Origin: Dissophora ornata
Lineage: Eukaryota > Mortierellomycota > Mortierellomycetes > Mortierellales > Mortierellaceae
Assembly (NCBI GenBank): GCA_025201705.1
Contig: MU616666.1
Coordinates: forward strand, 1 to 60,630
Direction of reading: 5' to 3'
Length of the DNA stretch: 60,630 bases
Shown: one piece after another, positions 44,038 to 55,149 of the stretch
How the letters are laid out: every line of letters begins with the position of its first letter
Numbering within the stretch: position 1 is the first letter of the stretch
Position numbers and translations under genes: made by a program
The notes under the pieces: generated by a model
What the model was told of the DNA's origin: nothing
The model's database searches: none
The model's input: only the letters and a program-made list of their open reading frames with translations

Positions 44038-44724
44038 AAAAATAGATCATTCCTACAATATGCATAAAATAAATAGTTATAATTTTCATCAGGAAAAAGA
44101 AACCCCTGAAAAAGGGTCGCCATAAGATGCAGTTACTCAAAGGCATCGAAATCAATAATGATATCCGCTGTAAAATGGCATAACGACCATATTTGCCAAA
44201 GAAAAGTACAACCGCCCCTGGAGACACGCGCGGCTGTTCAACTGCTGTGTCTACATGTAAATGTTTCCTTGCTCAAAAATGGCCGATCTCCGATGGCTCC
44301 CCACGGTTCGCCATTTCTCAAAACAATTATTTTGGCCACAATCAGCGGATCGGTTGAACGAGAAAAGCATTGAAACACAACGATGAGACGAGTCAATCGA
44401 TATGTCGCCACACAGTGGATACATGCATTGCAATTATAGCAAATCCTCTGGCTCTCATAGACGCCTGAACAAGTCAAAAAATTGGGCTGCTGCATGCATG
44501 CATGAATAACCAAAGGATGGGTGAGATGATACACCACACCATCACACAGCGGCTGTGTATGTACATATGCAGTACCTCGAATCTGCTACCAGTTGAATAA
44601 GAAACACCCAAACTGAGTCCTATTGGATGTGATTCTGGTCCTCTTCTCTATTCATCTCTTGTTCTTCTCTCTTGCCCACTCCATCTTTATCCTCACACTT
44701 TCCCCCTGTTCTACTTTTTTTACT
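44038..44724. other. Spacer between the tandem monooxygenase copies
   Basis: I see no gene. The last 100 bp are pyrimidine-rich and resemble the leader of the upstream copy, consistent with duplication of promoter and gene together. Confidence 0.5.
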
Positions 44725-46749
44725 ATGACTGACGCCAACACTATTGAAAACGCGCCTTTTGCGCCTAATGACGTTAACCAAGCCAAGCATGTATCAGGCA
44801 ATCCTCTTCATGTCATCATCTCCGGCGCAGGTCTATCTGGCCTCTTCTTAGCCATCTTGCTGAAGAAAGTTAACATATCATACGAGATTTACGAGCGTGC
44901 CAAAGAAACTCTACCTCTTGGTAAACACCACTACCTTAATCGTCCATACAAATGACACCGTGGACTATAGTCTAATTCCTTCTACAATTCCACTATAAAG
45001 GGTCGGTGATGAGCCTCTCTTGTAACATTTTCCCGGCCTTCGAACAACTGGGACTATACGACGATCTCATGAAGGTTTCCTACCCTGGCTATTGCTCCAC
45101 GTTCCTGACCTCTGACCTGAAAAAGATTGGGGAGTACACGGCAAATAATGATAAAGAAATGTATGTATGTGGTCTGTAGATGGCCCCAATTCCTTTCGCA
45201 CAATTTGATAATGGTTCTCACCAAAAAAAAAAAAAAAAAAAACCCCCGGGTACGACCGAATTCTCATGGCTCGACCAGAGTTATAAAAAATTTTGATTTC
45301 GCGCATCCCCGAGCACAAGATGCACTGGTTCAAGAAGGTCGCTTCATTTACTCAAGATAAAGACGGCGTCGCTGTCGAACTTGACGACGGAGCTTCCGTA
45401 CGGGGCGATATCCTTGTAGGTGCCGATGGAGCGCATAGCGCGGTCCGTCAGCACCTATATAAAGAATTGACCGAGCAAGGGAAATTCCCGCTTGCAGACA
45501 AGCGCAAGGCCAACAAGGGATACGTGTGCCTGGTCGGAACCACTGGTCCTTTGGACCCAGAAGAGTTTTCTGGTGTTGACGCGTCGCAAGCAGATTGTAA
45601 ACTGAATGTTGGCAATAAGGAATCGCCCTATGCGGTAAGTTGTTCATTTATTGTCATTGTTTGGTATTTGTGATTCCTTGTTCATCTATAGTGTAGTAGT
45701 ATAGTGTCTGATCGTGTGCCTCTTTCTGTATCTGTTGTAAGTGGAGCACTTTTACTGTCCCCGGAAATAAGATTTGTTGGAACGTGGTTGTCCAGCTAGG
45801 CATTAATGCAGCTGAGGAGGAGAAGTTCAGGAACTCGGAATGGTCCTCGACCACGAACGAGAAGATGGTTGAGAAACTGCACGATTTGAAGACTACCTTT
45901 GGCAAGTTGGGCCGTATTTTTGACGCGACTCCCAAGGACCAGATCAGCAAAGTGTTCCTCGAGGACATGCTCTACGAGACCTGGCACCATTCTCGAACTG
46001 TCCTCATCGGCGATGGTAAGTAAAGCTATGTGGGCTACTTGAAAGTTAAAAACACAAATATCGCGTACGAAGTTGCTAATTACCGGTGTCGTTTCTTGAT
46101 CCATCAGTACAACGTGGTCTTACTCACAGCGGCTCATAAGGTCAGCAGCAAATTCGATAGTAGTGAAAAGGCCTAGCGTAACAAAATGTATTCTAACGAC
46201 TCTCTCAATCTATTACTAATAGTTGCTTCCAAGTACTGGCCAAGGTGCGGTGAATGCGTTCCAGGACGCCGTGATTCTGGCCAACTGTCTCTACGAGCTT
46301 CAGCCTGTGTCGCATGAAGGCATCCAAGCTGCGCTGAAGGATTACCGCGACCAGAGATTCCATCATGTCAGGACTCAGTACTTGGCGAGTCACGTCGGCG
46401 CGAAGCTTCAATACGGCCATGTAAATGCAAATGATTGAGATGATGGCTCGTAAACTGGGCTTTGAGGCCAGCTTTTGACTGATTCTTATTTTTCACTTGG
46501 TCTCTCTGTCTGTCTCTTGAATTCAACCTGAAGACCTTCAGAGAGAGAGTGCTTAGATTCGTCGTGTTCAACTTTCTGCCGAAGTCGATGCAGAAGAATC
46601 AGATTATCAAGGATTCCGGGTACCGTCCAGAGGCGTCCTTCTTGCCGTAGGCACCCAAGCGCGGTTCCGGCCCAGTCCAGCCTCAGAAGCCCTCGAAGCG
46701 CTTCGCGCAGGAGCAGGCCAAAAACAAGGCTGTGGCGGAGGCTGTTTGA
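44725..46749 (+). pseudogene. Decayed tandem paralogue of the FAD monooxygenase
   Basis: The exon order, phases and several exact exon lengths match the intact copy: 44725-44920, 45001-45160 (160 nt in both), exon 3 to 45634, 45742-46015 (274 nt in both), the 11-nt microexon 46130-46140, 46223-46420 (198 nt in both) and 46534-46749. Motifs persist ('VIISGAGLSGLFLAILLKKV', 'DILVGADGAHSAVRQHL', 'LLPSTGQGAVNAFQDAVILA'). Three lesions are seen. First, the acceptor of exon 3 is replaced by a 20-A run plus CCCCC (45223-45247). Second, an in-frame TAA lies at 45284-45286, where the paralogue has Tyr. Third, a TAG lies at 46648-46650, where the paralogue has Gln. The first two sit near homopolymers and might be sequencing errors; the third does not. 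If only the third is real, the protein would lack about 33 C-terminal residues and could still fold. Confidence 0.75.
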
Positions 46750-46897
46750 GTGTACTATCGCTGGAGTATTGTCAGTAAATAAGTGCTAGAGAATGCCCTT
46801 TTTTTTTTTATGCTTCGTCTTTATTATTTCAAGAATCAAACTAAAGGGGTCATTACTCTTACTTCCGCTCTCCAGTTGCATGCGCCCTCTCAGTTTC

Positions 46898-47274
46898 TTA
46901 GCACTCCCTTCCGTCTTCCTCTGCATCCTCCTTTGCCTCTTGCTCGATTTTCGCCTGACGCCAGTTCTGCCAATAGGGATCCTTTATCTCAACCATGACC
47001 AGCTTACCGCTCGGGAGATCCACTCGAAGCAAATTGCAGTGCTTGAGTGATTGCATGAAAAAGTGCTTCTTCATTTGACCCAGTAGATTTTCGATAATAC
47101 GCTGGCTAGGTAGGCTGATTGAGGCATGCAGAACATGTTGCTGTAGATGATGGACGGAAAACCTGAGGAACTGAGGCCCCTCGTACACACCGCGGAGGAT
47201 TTTAGTCAAACTGACATCTTTGCAACTTGAAACAACTACAAATGATCAAAAGCGACACTGCGGTTGTTATTACC
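46898..47274 (-). CDS. Small hypothetical protein, 3' exons
   Basis: An open exon ends at 46898 and encodes 'TKILRGVYEGPQFLRFSVHH', 'QRIIENLLGQMKKHFFMQSL', 'NLLRVDLPSGKLVMVEIKDP', 'YWQNWRQAKIEQEAKED'. It looks like a genuine alpha/beta protein with a charged tail. There is no ATG at its beginning. A TTGTAG acceptor near 47240 and a GTAATA donor after 47274 are phase-compatible and add 'LLIFHLQEYQ' upstream. The first exon and start are not found; they probably lie in 47280-47460 or further right. I do not recognise the family. Confidence 0.45.
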
Positions 47275-47464
47275 TTGATATTCTTGGAGATGGAATATCA
47301 AAAGCTTTTTGAAAAAAAAGAAAAGAAAAAAAGAAAGATGGAGGTCGAAGAGAGTGACGAAAAGAATAAAACGGGAGCTGGGTTCTTTAATCATAATTTG
47401 GAAATTACGACTCTCTTCAACCCGACCATGCATGTCTCAAAATATGAACCCCCATCCAGCTGAA

Positions 47465-48135
47465 CCAATCATCGTGCTATTTGTTTCCCAGGCGTTGCTG
47501 GGTGCATGGTACCCGTTGTTGAGCAGCCGCGATGTTGTGAATGCAACTGTACTGCAGCTCATGACACTGAAGGTGGTCAATGGATTTGAATGTATATACA
47601 TCGCATGGTCTACGTGTAGAGAGGGTACCGCCTCATAGACTGGTAGATTACTCAAGGGGTTGAGGGCTCTGGCCAATTGTCCTTTCCAAGTACGGCATAA
47701 GCATGTGCCTCAGACCTTCTTATTCATGTTGTTTTGTGCGACAGGACCATGACTTGAATGGCATATGCGAGTGCGCTCATTCTCCTCTCGGAATGAACAC
47801 ACGCTCGAAGGTCAGACCACGAGGTTGTTCCAATTTACACCGCCCTGTCCTGCCCTGCAGCATGAGTGCAGGAGACAGTCCTCGAGTCGAAAGGCAGAAC
47901 AGCGGGCATGTGCATTTCACCGACTCTGCATTCAGGGGCTTATTATGTCCCCCCACATGTCCTCTGCTCCGTCCGCACGCATGATATTCGGAGAAAATAA
48001 TCAAAAGGTCGTCGATGTCGCCGATCTATGATTTTTCTGCCGCAGCGCCTCTCTTGGCCACCTTCGGAAGTCCAATTAGGTCAGGAGCAATACAATATAC
48101 TGAGTAACAGAACAAGAGTGTACGGTATGAGAGTA
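47465..48135. other. Intergenic, no supported gene
   Basis: Short frames only. No consistent exon series or family motif is visible. Confidence 0.45.
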
Positions 48136-48319
48136 CAGTCAACTCCCGTTATAATGACATGTTTTGTTGTACAGAGATTTGGAGGTGTCATTCATTATAG
48201 GCGATTGTATGGGAAACAACGAGAAGAAATGCATAGTAAAAAATATAATGAGAATTCAAGTGGTGTCACTACATGGAAAATGCCAGTACAGCGGGTGGCA
48301 TTATAATGGCAGTTGACTG
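48136..48319. mobile_element. 184-bp MITE with pogo-like termini
   Basis: The element starts CAGTCAACTCCCGTTATAAT and, read from the other end, CAGTCAACTGCCATTATAAT. It is flanked by TA on both sides (48134-48135 and 48320-48321). It has no coding capacity. Ends, TA target and size are those of a Tc1/mariner (pogo)-type miniature element. The termini resemble those of the 35950-38688 element. Confidence 0.85.
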
Positions 48320-48931
48320 TATGCGAGAGAACGAGGGCTGTTGGGTCCAGCCGAATGATAGAGTAAATAGCATGCCAAGGTAGGAAGTGTTGATGATGAT
48401 CGTCGCAGAGAGCGAGGCGGGCACAGAGCCCAAAACGAGGCACTGCATGCCGATGTGCGTGGCGTGGGGTCTTTCACGTATAGTTTTCCTCCCTGTCCTC
48501 AGTCCATGTACGAACCCAAAATAAAATAGAATCGAGCGGCATGCCCGAGTGCAGGTCTGCGCACCTGTGTGGTGTGTGCCTGGAAGTGCCCATCTTTCGG
48601 CAAGGCCTCTCCCGAGCAACAAAATCTTAAAAAAAGGGCGGCGAGGCCCTGGTCTGGCCAATCACTATCCAGCTCGAGTCGGGCATCACCCTTAATCGCG
48701 GTGGAGAGCTCTGTTTATTTATTTTATTTTTTCCTTCCGCTCGTTTTCTTTTTCCTCTCTTCTTTCTCTTCACTTTTCCCCCAGCACATCCCCAATATTC
48801 TGAACTACCATCATATCTCTGCCTTTTTTTTTAAATTTTTCATAGCCATACTGTTCTTCTCTTTGGACGTATTATCCAACCCCCTTTCGCAACCTTTACC
48901 TCTCCATACTCACCGCAAAGTCTTTGCCAAA

Positions 48932-48952
48932 ATGGCCTCCATCTCCGCTTAA
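48932..48952 (+). promoter_or_regulatory. uORF1 in the bZIP gene leader (six codons)
   Basis: An ATG in strong context (CCAAAATGGCC) opens a six-codon frame (MASISA) ending in TAA. It is the first ATG after a long pyrimidine-rich promoter and leader (about 48690-48930). It lies 374 nt upstream of the main ATG. Confidence 0.65.
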
Positions 48953-49105
48953 ACGCCTTGTACATTTTGTACACCGTACCCCCAATTCGCTCCAGCACAA
49001 CCAGATAAAGAACCAGCCTTTACCCCCAAGCCCCCCCTCCCCAACTTAACCCCACCCCCCCGCCTTACCTTTACAACCTTTACGGTTCAAAACAAGTTAG
49101 CCACC

Positions 49106-49222
49106 ATGGTTTCCTCAATCACCCCCACCACGCTCAATCCCAATATCTTAGTACAGAACAACAACAACTCGATTACCATCGTAACCGCCCCCGTAGCCGC
49201 CTTACTCGCTTTACACTCCTAA
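49106..49222 (+). promoter_or_regulatory. uORF2 in the bZIP gene leader (38 codons)
   Basis: An ATG in a near-ideal context (GCCACCATGG) opens a 38-codon frame ending in TAA 83 nt before the main ATG. It is the only other ATG between uORF1 and the main start. A short first and a longer second uORF is the arrangement known for filamentous-fungal cpc-1/cpcA genes. Confidence 0.7.
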
Positions 49223-49305
49223 GTGTCCCAATCTTCGATCTCTTCGTCTGAACGAACATAACGTCAATACACGTTACCACACCTCAAGTATATCTCTCTC
49301 CCACG

Positions 49306-50359
49306 ATGGCCATCTCGATCGACTTTACCATGTTTGATATGACCAACCCCAAACTCTCCAAATCCGCTGACGCTCTGGAGTCTGCCCTTGCTCAATGTAC
49401 GTATCCATTGTCTGTTCTGCCAAAAATAATTGCTCCGCCCCAATTTGAAACTACAGTTTGTTTAACTCGCTGTAATTTCGTTCTTTTTTAAATCAGTGAG
49501 CAAAAACGCAACTCCCTTCGCGGTCAACACCGACAACACCAACAACTTCCTCGGCACCCCTGTTGCTGTCTCCAATAACGGCAGCGGCTTTGACGAGTGG
49601 TTGGCCAACGATTTCCAGTTAGGTGCGTTGTCAAGCGATGATGTCCCTTCCTCGCTGTCGTCGAGCCCTTACTCGGCCTTGGATGATTCGCCTGATCTGG
49701 GCTTTGACTCTTTCAGCGCAGTGATGGGCCCCTCGCTGTTCGACATGAACCTGGGCTTCCCGGTCAACAATGATTTGATGGTGGCCCCTGTTGCTGCTGC
49801 GCCCGTCCAGGCCAAGGCCTCTCCCTCCATGTTGACGACTGCTGTTGTCCAACAGGCTGCCGCAGCCCTCAACATTCCATGGAGCCACGATTTGGAGCTT
49901 GCAGTGATGGCCCAGGCTCAGATGACTGCTACTGGCAGCCAGCCTACCCTGCCCATCAACAATATTCCTGCCATAATCATTCCTAAGCAGGAGCCTGTCG
50001 AGCAGAGCATCATCTCTTTCCCTTCTCCTATTGCTTCCGAATCTGAGTTCTCGCAGGCCAAGGGCAACAAAAAGCGCGCCCTGTCACCCGAGGAGGATGT
50101 GGATGAAATTGTCGCCAAGCGTGCCAAGAACACAGATGCTGCTCGTCGCTCGCGTCTTAAGAAGCTGGTTCGCCTCGAGACTCTTGAGACCAAGGTCACC
50201 GAGTTGGAGTCAACGAACAACCGCCTGAATATGAAGGTGGCCATTCTCGAGACCGAGAAGACCGGCCATTTGGTCAAGGAAGCCGAGCAGAGCACTCGTA
50301 TTGCCCAGCTCGAGGCCAAGCTTGCAGAGGCCCATGCGGCCCTCACGAGCCGAGCTTAA
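49306..50359 (+). CDS. bZIP transcription factor, Gcn4/CPC-1-like
   Basis: This should be the general amino-acid control activator or a close relative. Two exons (49306-49396, GTACGT donor; 49497-50359) give 317 residues. The C-terminal basic region 'KRAKNTDAARRSRLKKLVRL' matches the Gcn4 type (N-T-x-A-A-R-R-S-R). A leucine zipper follows ('LETKVTELESTNNRLNMK') and extends into a longer coiled coil than Gcn4 ('EAEQSTRIAQLEAKLAEA'). The acidic, Phe/Leu-rich stretch 'FDEWLANDFQLGALSSDD' and 'SPDLGFDSFSAVMGPSLFDM' is a likely activation domain. The main ATG lies in a leader with two uORFs, so its translation is probably held back when nutrients are plentiful and released by eIF2 phosphorylation (established for Gcn4 and cpc-1; inferred here). 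Confidence 0.88.
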
Positions 50360-50453
50360 AAAGCACAATTCCTATCTGTCGCTCGTTTTGCAATAGTTTC
50401 AATCATTTTCGTTTTTGCATCACCATTAATACCCATTTCTTGCGAATACAAAT

Positions 50454-50459
50454 AATAAA
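50454..50459 (+). terminator. Polyadenylation signal AATAAA
   Basis: AATAAA lies 94 nt after the bZIP stop. Confidence 0.55.
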
Positions 50460-50612
50460 TTCTTTTCCAACTTACACACGATTTTGCTAAGTATTATTTT
50501 CGTGTAGTGGTGACTGCCTCGACTTTTCTCAAAACAGACTTTTGCGCCATCGCTTTCGCCCATTCCCCAAACACATCTCACATTCAGATCCGCCCTCGAT
50601 GGACAAGTCAGA

Positions 50613-52505
50613 ATGTCTTACGAGTACACACCTCTGGATCTGCCGGAGATAAGGCTCCTCGTTGGATCCTTCCTCTCGCGTCGAGACCTTTCGCAGTGCG
50701 CGCGTGTCTGCAAATCCTGGAGCTCGACCTTTGCACCCCTCGTCTGGCAGGACACTGTTATCCAGTCTACTCATCCTGATTACCAATATCAGTCCTATCT
50801 TTGCCAGGCACCTCCACGAGCACTTATACGATCCCATGCACATCTGATACGGTCATTGGTTTTCGAAGGGCCTATATCAAATGAGGAGGTGTTTCTAGGC
50901 GCCTGTTGTTCAAGGCTGGAACATCTTTCTCTATCCGTCACGGTATCAGGGACATCGTCAGGACCTAACAGGACCACGGCCAGTACGCATGGAACTACTT
51001 GGGCTTGGCTACAAGACGCAGACAGCCCCCTTGATGCTGATAATGATGAATCTTGCGAAGGCAACGGCGTTATTTTAACGGGGCGTCCACCGTGCCCCAG
51101 GAACGACCAAACTGACACATGGAGTCAACTTGCGGCGTTGATCTGCCAAAACCAACGTACGCTAAGAGCACTCGACATGGATTTCATGTACCCTCCACCC
51201 GCCAAGATACCCACACGGGCATTTTGGGATGCCGTCGTTAAATGTTTTCCATCTGTGGCACCAGATCATATGTCGACCTCATCTTCCCCCTCGTTGTTGT
51301 TATCGCCACGATCAGCAAGATTGACAACGTTGTCCTTGAAGGGTCGGGAAATCAGATCGGGGGATTTAATGCTGATCTGGAGGTCAGCCACACCGCATTT
51401 GAAGAGACTGGAGTTTTCGAGATGTTTGGTTGAGTATGAACCTTGGACTTGGTTCGGCCCGGGTTCCACGTCACCAACATTCGGTCATACTGCGGCTGCA
51501 AGTACGGGATCAGAACTGCTGTCAGTGTCAACGTTGCGGCATTTAACGCTGATCGATATCAGAGGCATGGACCTTACAACCCAGTTCGCTGTCTTTATTG
51601 GAAAAAGTCCTAGGCTAGAGAGTTTGATTTGGAGGATTCATCGTAGCCATCAGGGCGGTTTGCCCTCTATTGCCTTTGAAGAGGACCTACACCATTGCCA
51701 ATGGACCGAGCTGGAGGATATTGAGATTACAAGCGAGAAGGAATCCGCCGCCGTTTCTGATCGGCTGCTATCCGCATTACTAGATAACTGCAGTCAGAAT
51801 ATGAACCGGTTGAACCTATGTGGTATGGGCGGTTTACAAGAGCAAACACTCCGGTCGCTCGAGCAACATTTACAGCATCTACAAATATTGGATCTTAGTC
51901 TGTGTTCTGCTGTCACAGGAGCCGTTGTCCAGCAGATCTTGTCCTCCAGTCCACAGTTGGAATCTATCACTGCAAACAGCATCCACGCGCTGGATATCCT
52001 GAATGGTGAGCTCTGGGTGTGTATGGGGCTTCGATCCTGGAAGGTCTTCATTGATCTCTCTCCGCCAACGCCATCATCGTCTCTAGCCTCATCTATACCG
52101 ATGAGCGGAAACCATGAAGTGGTGAGAAATGATGCCGCCGGTGATGTCAGCACGGAAGAGTTCGATGTATATCACAACATAGTGTATGAGCGCCTTTCGA
52201 CACTGATACACCTGGAGCATCTTGGTTTGAATCGACGCCTTTCTCTGCATCGAAGGGGCGTGGTTCCTATCCAGACTCTAGATTGGCAGCTGACGAGTGG
52301 GTTGGAGCAACTCTCGACTCTGAAGGAACTATCGACCATCTGTTTGAGCCATCAGACAGTGAATATGTCTAGAAGCGCTGTTGTGTGGATGGTTGAGCAG
52401 TTTCCGAAGCTGAGAAGTGTGAGTGGAAGGTTGGGAGCGCGCAAAGCGGATTCTGTAGAGTTTTCAAAGATGTTCCGAGCACATGGGATTGAGTTTGATC
52501 CATAG
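50613..52505 (+). CDS. F-box/leucine-rich-repeat-like protein 1
   Basis: A single uninterrupted exon of 630 codons. The N-terminal F-box is 'LDLPEIRLLVGSFLSRRDLS', then 'CARVCKSWSSTFAPLVWQDT'. The rest is a series of irregular leucine-rich segments ('LERLSLSV'-type strands, 'TLRALDMDFMYP', 'LKRLEFSRC', 'LQILDLSLCSAV'). It should be a substrate receptor for an SCF ubiquitin ligase with an unknown target. Proteins of this architecture form large, fast-evolving families in Mortierella-type fungi. It shares its layout, including the C-terminal 'VVWMVEQFPKLRSVSGRLG', with the genes at 52616-54459 and 57068-59023. Confidence 0.88.
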   Translation: MSYEYTPLDLPEIRLLVGSFLSRRDLSQCARVCKSWSSTFAPLVWQDTVIQSTHPDYQYQSYLCQAPPRALIRSHAHLIRSLVFEGPISNEEVFLGACCSRLEHLSLSVTVSGTSSGPNRTTASTHGTTWAWLQDADSPLDADNDESCEGNGVILTGRPPCPRNDQTDTWSQLAALICQNQRTLRALDMDFMYPPPAKIPTRAFWDAVVKCFPSVAPDHMSTSSSPSLLLSPRSARLTTLSLKGREIRSGDLMLIWRSATPHLKRLEFSRCLVEYEPWTWFGPGSTSPTFGHTAAASTGSELLSVSTLRHLTLIDIRGMDLTTQFAVFIGKSPRLESLIWRIHRSHQGGLPSIAFEEDLHHCQWTELEDIEITSEKESAAVSDRLLSALLDNCSQNMNRLNLCGMGGLQEQTLRSLEQHLQHLQILDLSLCSAVTGAVVQQILSSSPQLESITANSIHALDILNGELWVCMGLRSWKVFIDLSPPTPSSSLASSIPMSGNHEVVRNDAAGDVSTEEFDVYHNIVYERLSTLIHLEHLGLNRRLSLHRRGVVPIQTLDWQLTSGLEQLSTLKELSTICLSHQTVNMSRSAVVWMVEQFPKLRSVSGRLGARKADSVEFSKMFRAHGIEFDP

Positions 52506-52615
52506 GCATGGCAGATGTTAATAAAAAAATACGCGCGTGCGATACATCTAGATGCTTCATTTTGACGCGCGTCGTTGAATCGACTATATTGTGCAAGGTG
52601 TTTGTAGTAGGAACT

Positions 52616-54459
52616 CTAAACAAAGGTATCCTGCTCGAATACCATGCGCAAATCGGCCTCGTCATTTTGAGTGATCGCATCCTCCGGCCGATGGACCGGT
52701 TCTATCTCACTCTCCCATCCACTCTGCTCCCAATCAAAGGCATCCTGGTCTGATGGATACCGGCTTCCAGGCGTGTCAATGCCGTTTCTGTTCAAAATAC
52801 GGGCTAGTCCTGCATCCCAATAATTCATTCTCGCCACAGATCGCGTCCTGTTCGTCGCCAATCACCCTCCCGCCAACTCCTTCAGCCGCGTCCAATGCTT
52901 AATCATCCACAGGATCTCGACCACGGTCATGTTCTGATGTCCGTGAAAACGCACCCTCTCCAGCTCTGTCAACGCTGATAGCTGACCCAATCCCATCGAT
53001 AGCGTCATTGGCAACGACGGCAAGACTTGTTCTAGGGTTCGCGAAGATTCTGCCATCGTAGATTTCTGAAGACTTGGATCTAGGAACTTGAGTGCACGCA
53101 ACCTTAACAGCTGTGCGTACACGGCCCAACAATGTTCTGTCCGCTCTTCCTCCGTTATGGAAACTCGAGGTGGGTTATATCCCGAGAGGCTCGTGTCGAT
53201 ATGTGCGCCAAACTCTTCGAGTCGGTGGGCACATGGCCAGTTCTTGACGCCTTCAATCAAACTTTGTGCATGCAAGGCCTGGCAAGCGACTTTTGTGAGC
53301 AATGGATAGGTCGAGAGAGCCATCAGGATCCATTGGGAAACACTTTCATCGCACAAATTTCGCAAATTGATCTCGCGAAGCGTATGGAGTGTCGTGCAAG
53401 CAGTGTCTGGACAACATTAGGCTCTATGGCGAGCACCCCTAGTTCCAGCTTCCGGAGGCCCTTTACTGTCTGAGCGATTGTTAGGTAATCCTCGAGGTTG
53501 AAGGCTTCGTGTGGATGACGTTCAATTGTGATAGAGGTGAGACGCGGCCAGCTTGGAGAAGCACACCGCAAAAGCTGGATAGAATGCTGAAAATCTAGCG
53601 GTATATAGTTGCCCTGAATGCCGGTGAAGAGGTATATGAGCCGTGTCCGTGGGAAGTAGCCATATTGGCGTACTTTCCAGTGAAGTGTTGTGAGATTGGG
53701 GCATTGTCGAATGATGCCTTCGAGTTGGGCGAGTCCATTCGTGGGGCTAGATTCTATCAGTTTGAGCTCCCTCAGCTTTGGGAATCGCATGACGACATCC
53801 TGATGCTTGCTTCCCAGGCTGTTCGGGTTCGGAGAGGCATTTAATTTCCTGGCCCCTGGCACCATGATGTGTGGCATCTTGAAATCAACACCCTCCATCT
53901 CAAGTACCTCGAGCCTTTCGCAGATCGCCCAGAACGCCCAGAGGTGTCGGTCTGGCAAATAATATCCAATAAGACGGAGTGTCCGAAGCGCCGAATGCGA
54001 TGGATGAGCCAGACCCAGAAGTGGGCTCCAATTTGGATACTCGCGTCGATGGCGTGTGTAAGGTGAGTACATGTTGGAGAGTGTAAGCGATGCCAGGGTC
54101 TCACAGTTTTGTTTGACAATATCTTTGAAGGCCTTGTTGTGCCCTCTCTCTAACTTCTGGGACAGAGAGAGTTCCAAAGACCGTAGGCGGAAGCATTGTC
54201 CGCCAAGAACGAACAGATTGGTCGGGTAAATCCCATCAAAAACAATTGACCGCATCCAATGTGCTTTGCCGAGAAGGATTTCGGAAGGGATCTGGCCGGT
54301 ACGTTTCTTGATGGCAAAGGTGATGTCGGACCACAAGAGTGCTCCGAAAACTTTGTTCCAGCATGTGCTGACAAGGACGCAGCTGGCGAGCTGGCGCTGG
54401 TCCAGATATTGGCCAATACGAAATAAGATCTCGTATGGCAATTTGCGTATTCCTGACAT
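52616..54459 (-). pseudogene. F-box/leucine-rich-repeat-like protein 2, broken
   Basis: The F-box ('IRKLPYEILFRIGQYLDQRQ', 'WNKVFGALLWSDITF') and leucine-rich part run from 54459 to about 53375. A one-base frameshift near 53370 then moves the protein to another frame: 'LLARHSIR' continues as 'REINLRNLCDESVSQWILM'. The second part reaches 'MIKHWTRLKELAGG' and meets TGA at 52862-52864. The same frame runs on with 'LATNRTRSVARMNYWDAGLA' and 'RILNRNGIDTPGSRYP' to 52616, equivalent to the tail of the 57-59 kb gene. The TGA probably replaced CGA. Two lesions suggest a young pseudogene, though the frameshift alone could be a sequencing error. Confidence 0.8.
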
Positions 54460-55149
54460 GGTGTTATTTTTGAGAAATGGATGGAGTGTTGCATCCTTGT
54501 TGGACTGCGGCAGGCGGGCCTGAACGTTGTGTCACGAACTGATGAACTGCGGCTATCATTCTTTTATTCCCGGCAACTTCTGGGCTTTCAGGCTATCTCC
54601 ATTCGCTCCACGAGGATACATTTTTGTTGTTGCAAATAACTTTGCAGAGTCTTATCCCTGCTATGCAATACAGAAAGGAGTAAAAAAAAATGCGTGGCCC
54701 ATGCATGGTGCATCAGTTAATTAATGACGATGCGTAGAAGTTTCGCGTTGAATAAGAAACAACCGTTGGACTGTGCGTTATCTTTCTCATCTTCCGTCAC
54801 AAGGCTCCTCCATCCCAAGCAGCAACCTTTATTTTGACTCGGTTTGATTTGATTCGGTGAGGAGTTCAACGGACAACCTCGACAACACCGTTAGCCCATA
54901 ATTAATTCCAGAGGTAAATCTGTGGATTTCCTGGCCCCCATCGTTATTCCGATAGATGCAGTGCATGTAGGGTTCTCACAGATGCCTCCGACGGCTTAAG
55001 CACTCATTCACCTTTTGGCATTGACTTTCCGAGTGAACCTGGGTCGACGTGGGCCTCTTTGCGCCTCCTTGTCCAAAAGCTCCATGTTGATCATGAGTCC
55101 CATGTCTTTATATTATAATGAATGTCTATGCTTTGTTTTTCTTATTTAT
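54460..55149. other. Intergenic, no supported gene
   Basis: Short frames only. It separates the start of F-box gene 2 from the end of the COQ10 gene. Confidence 0.5.

Noticed and set aside
48028..48306. Plus-strand frame of 92 codons
   Set aside because: It overlaps the MITE and has no family features.
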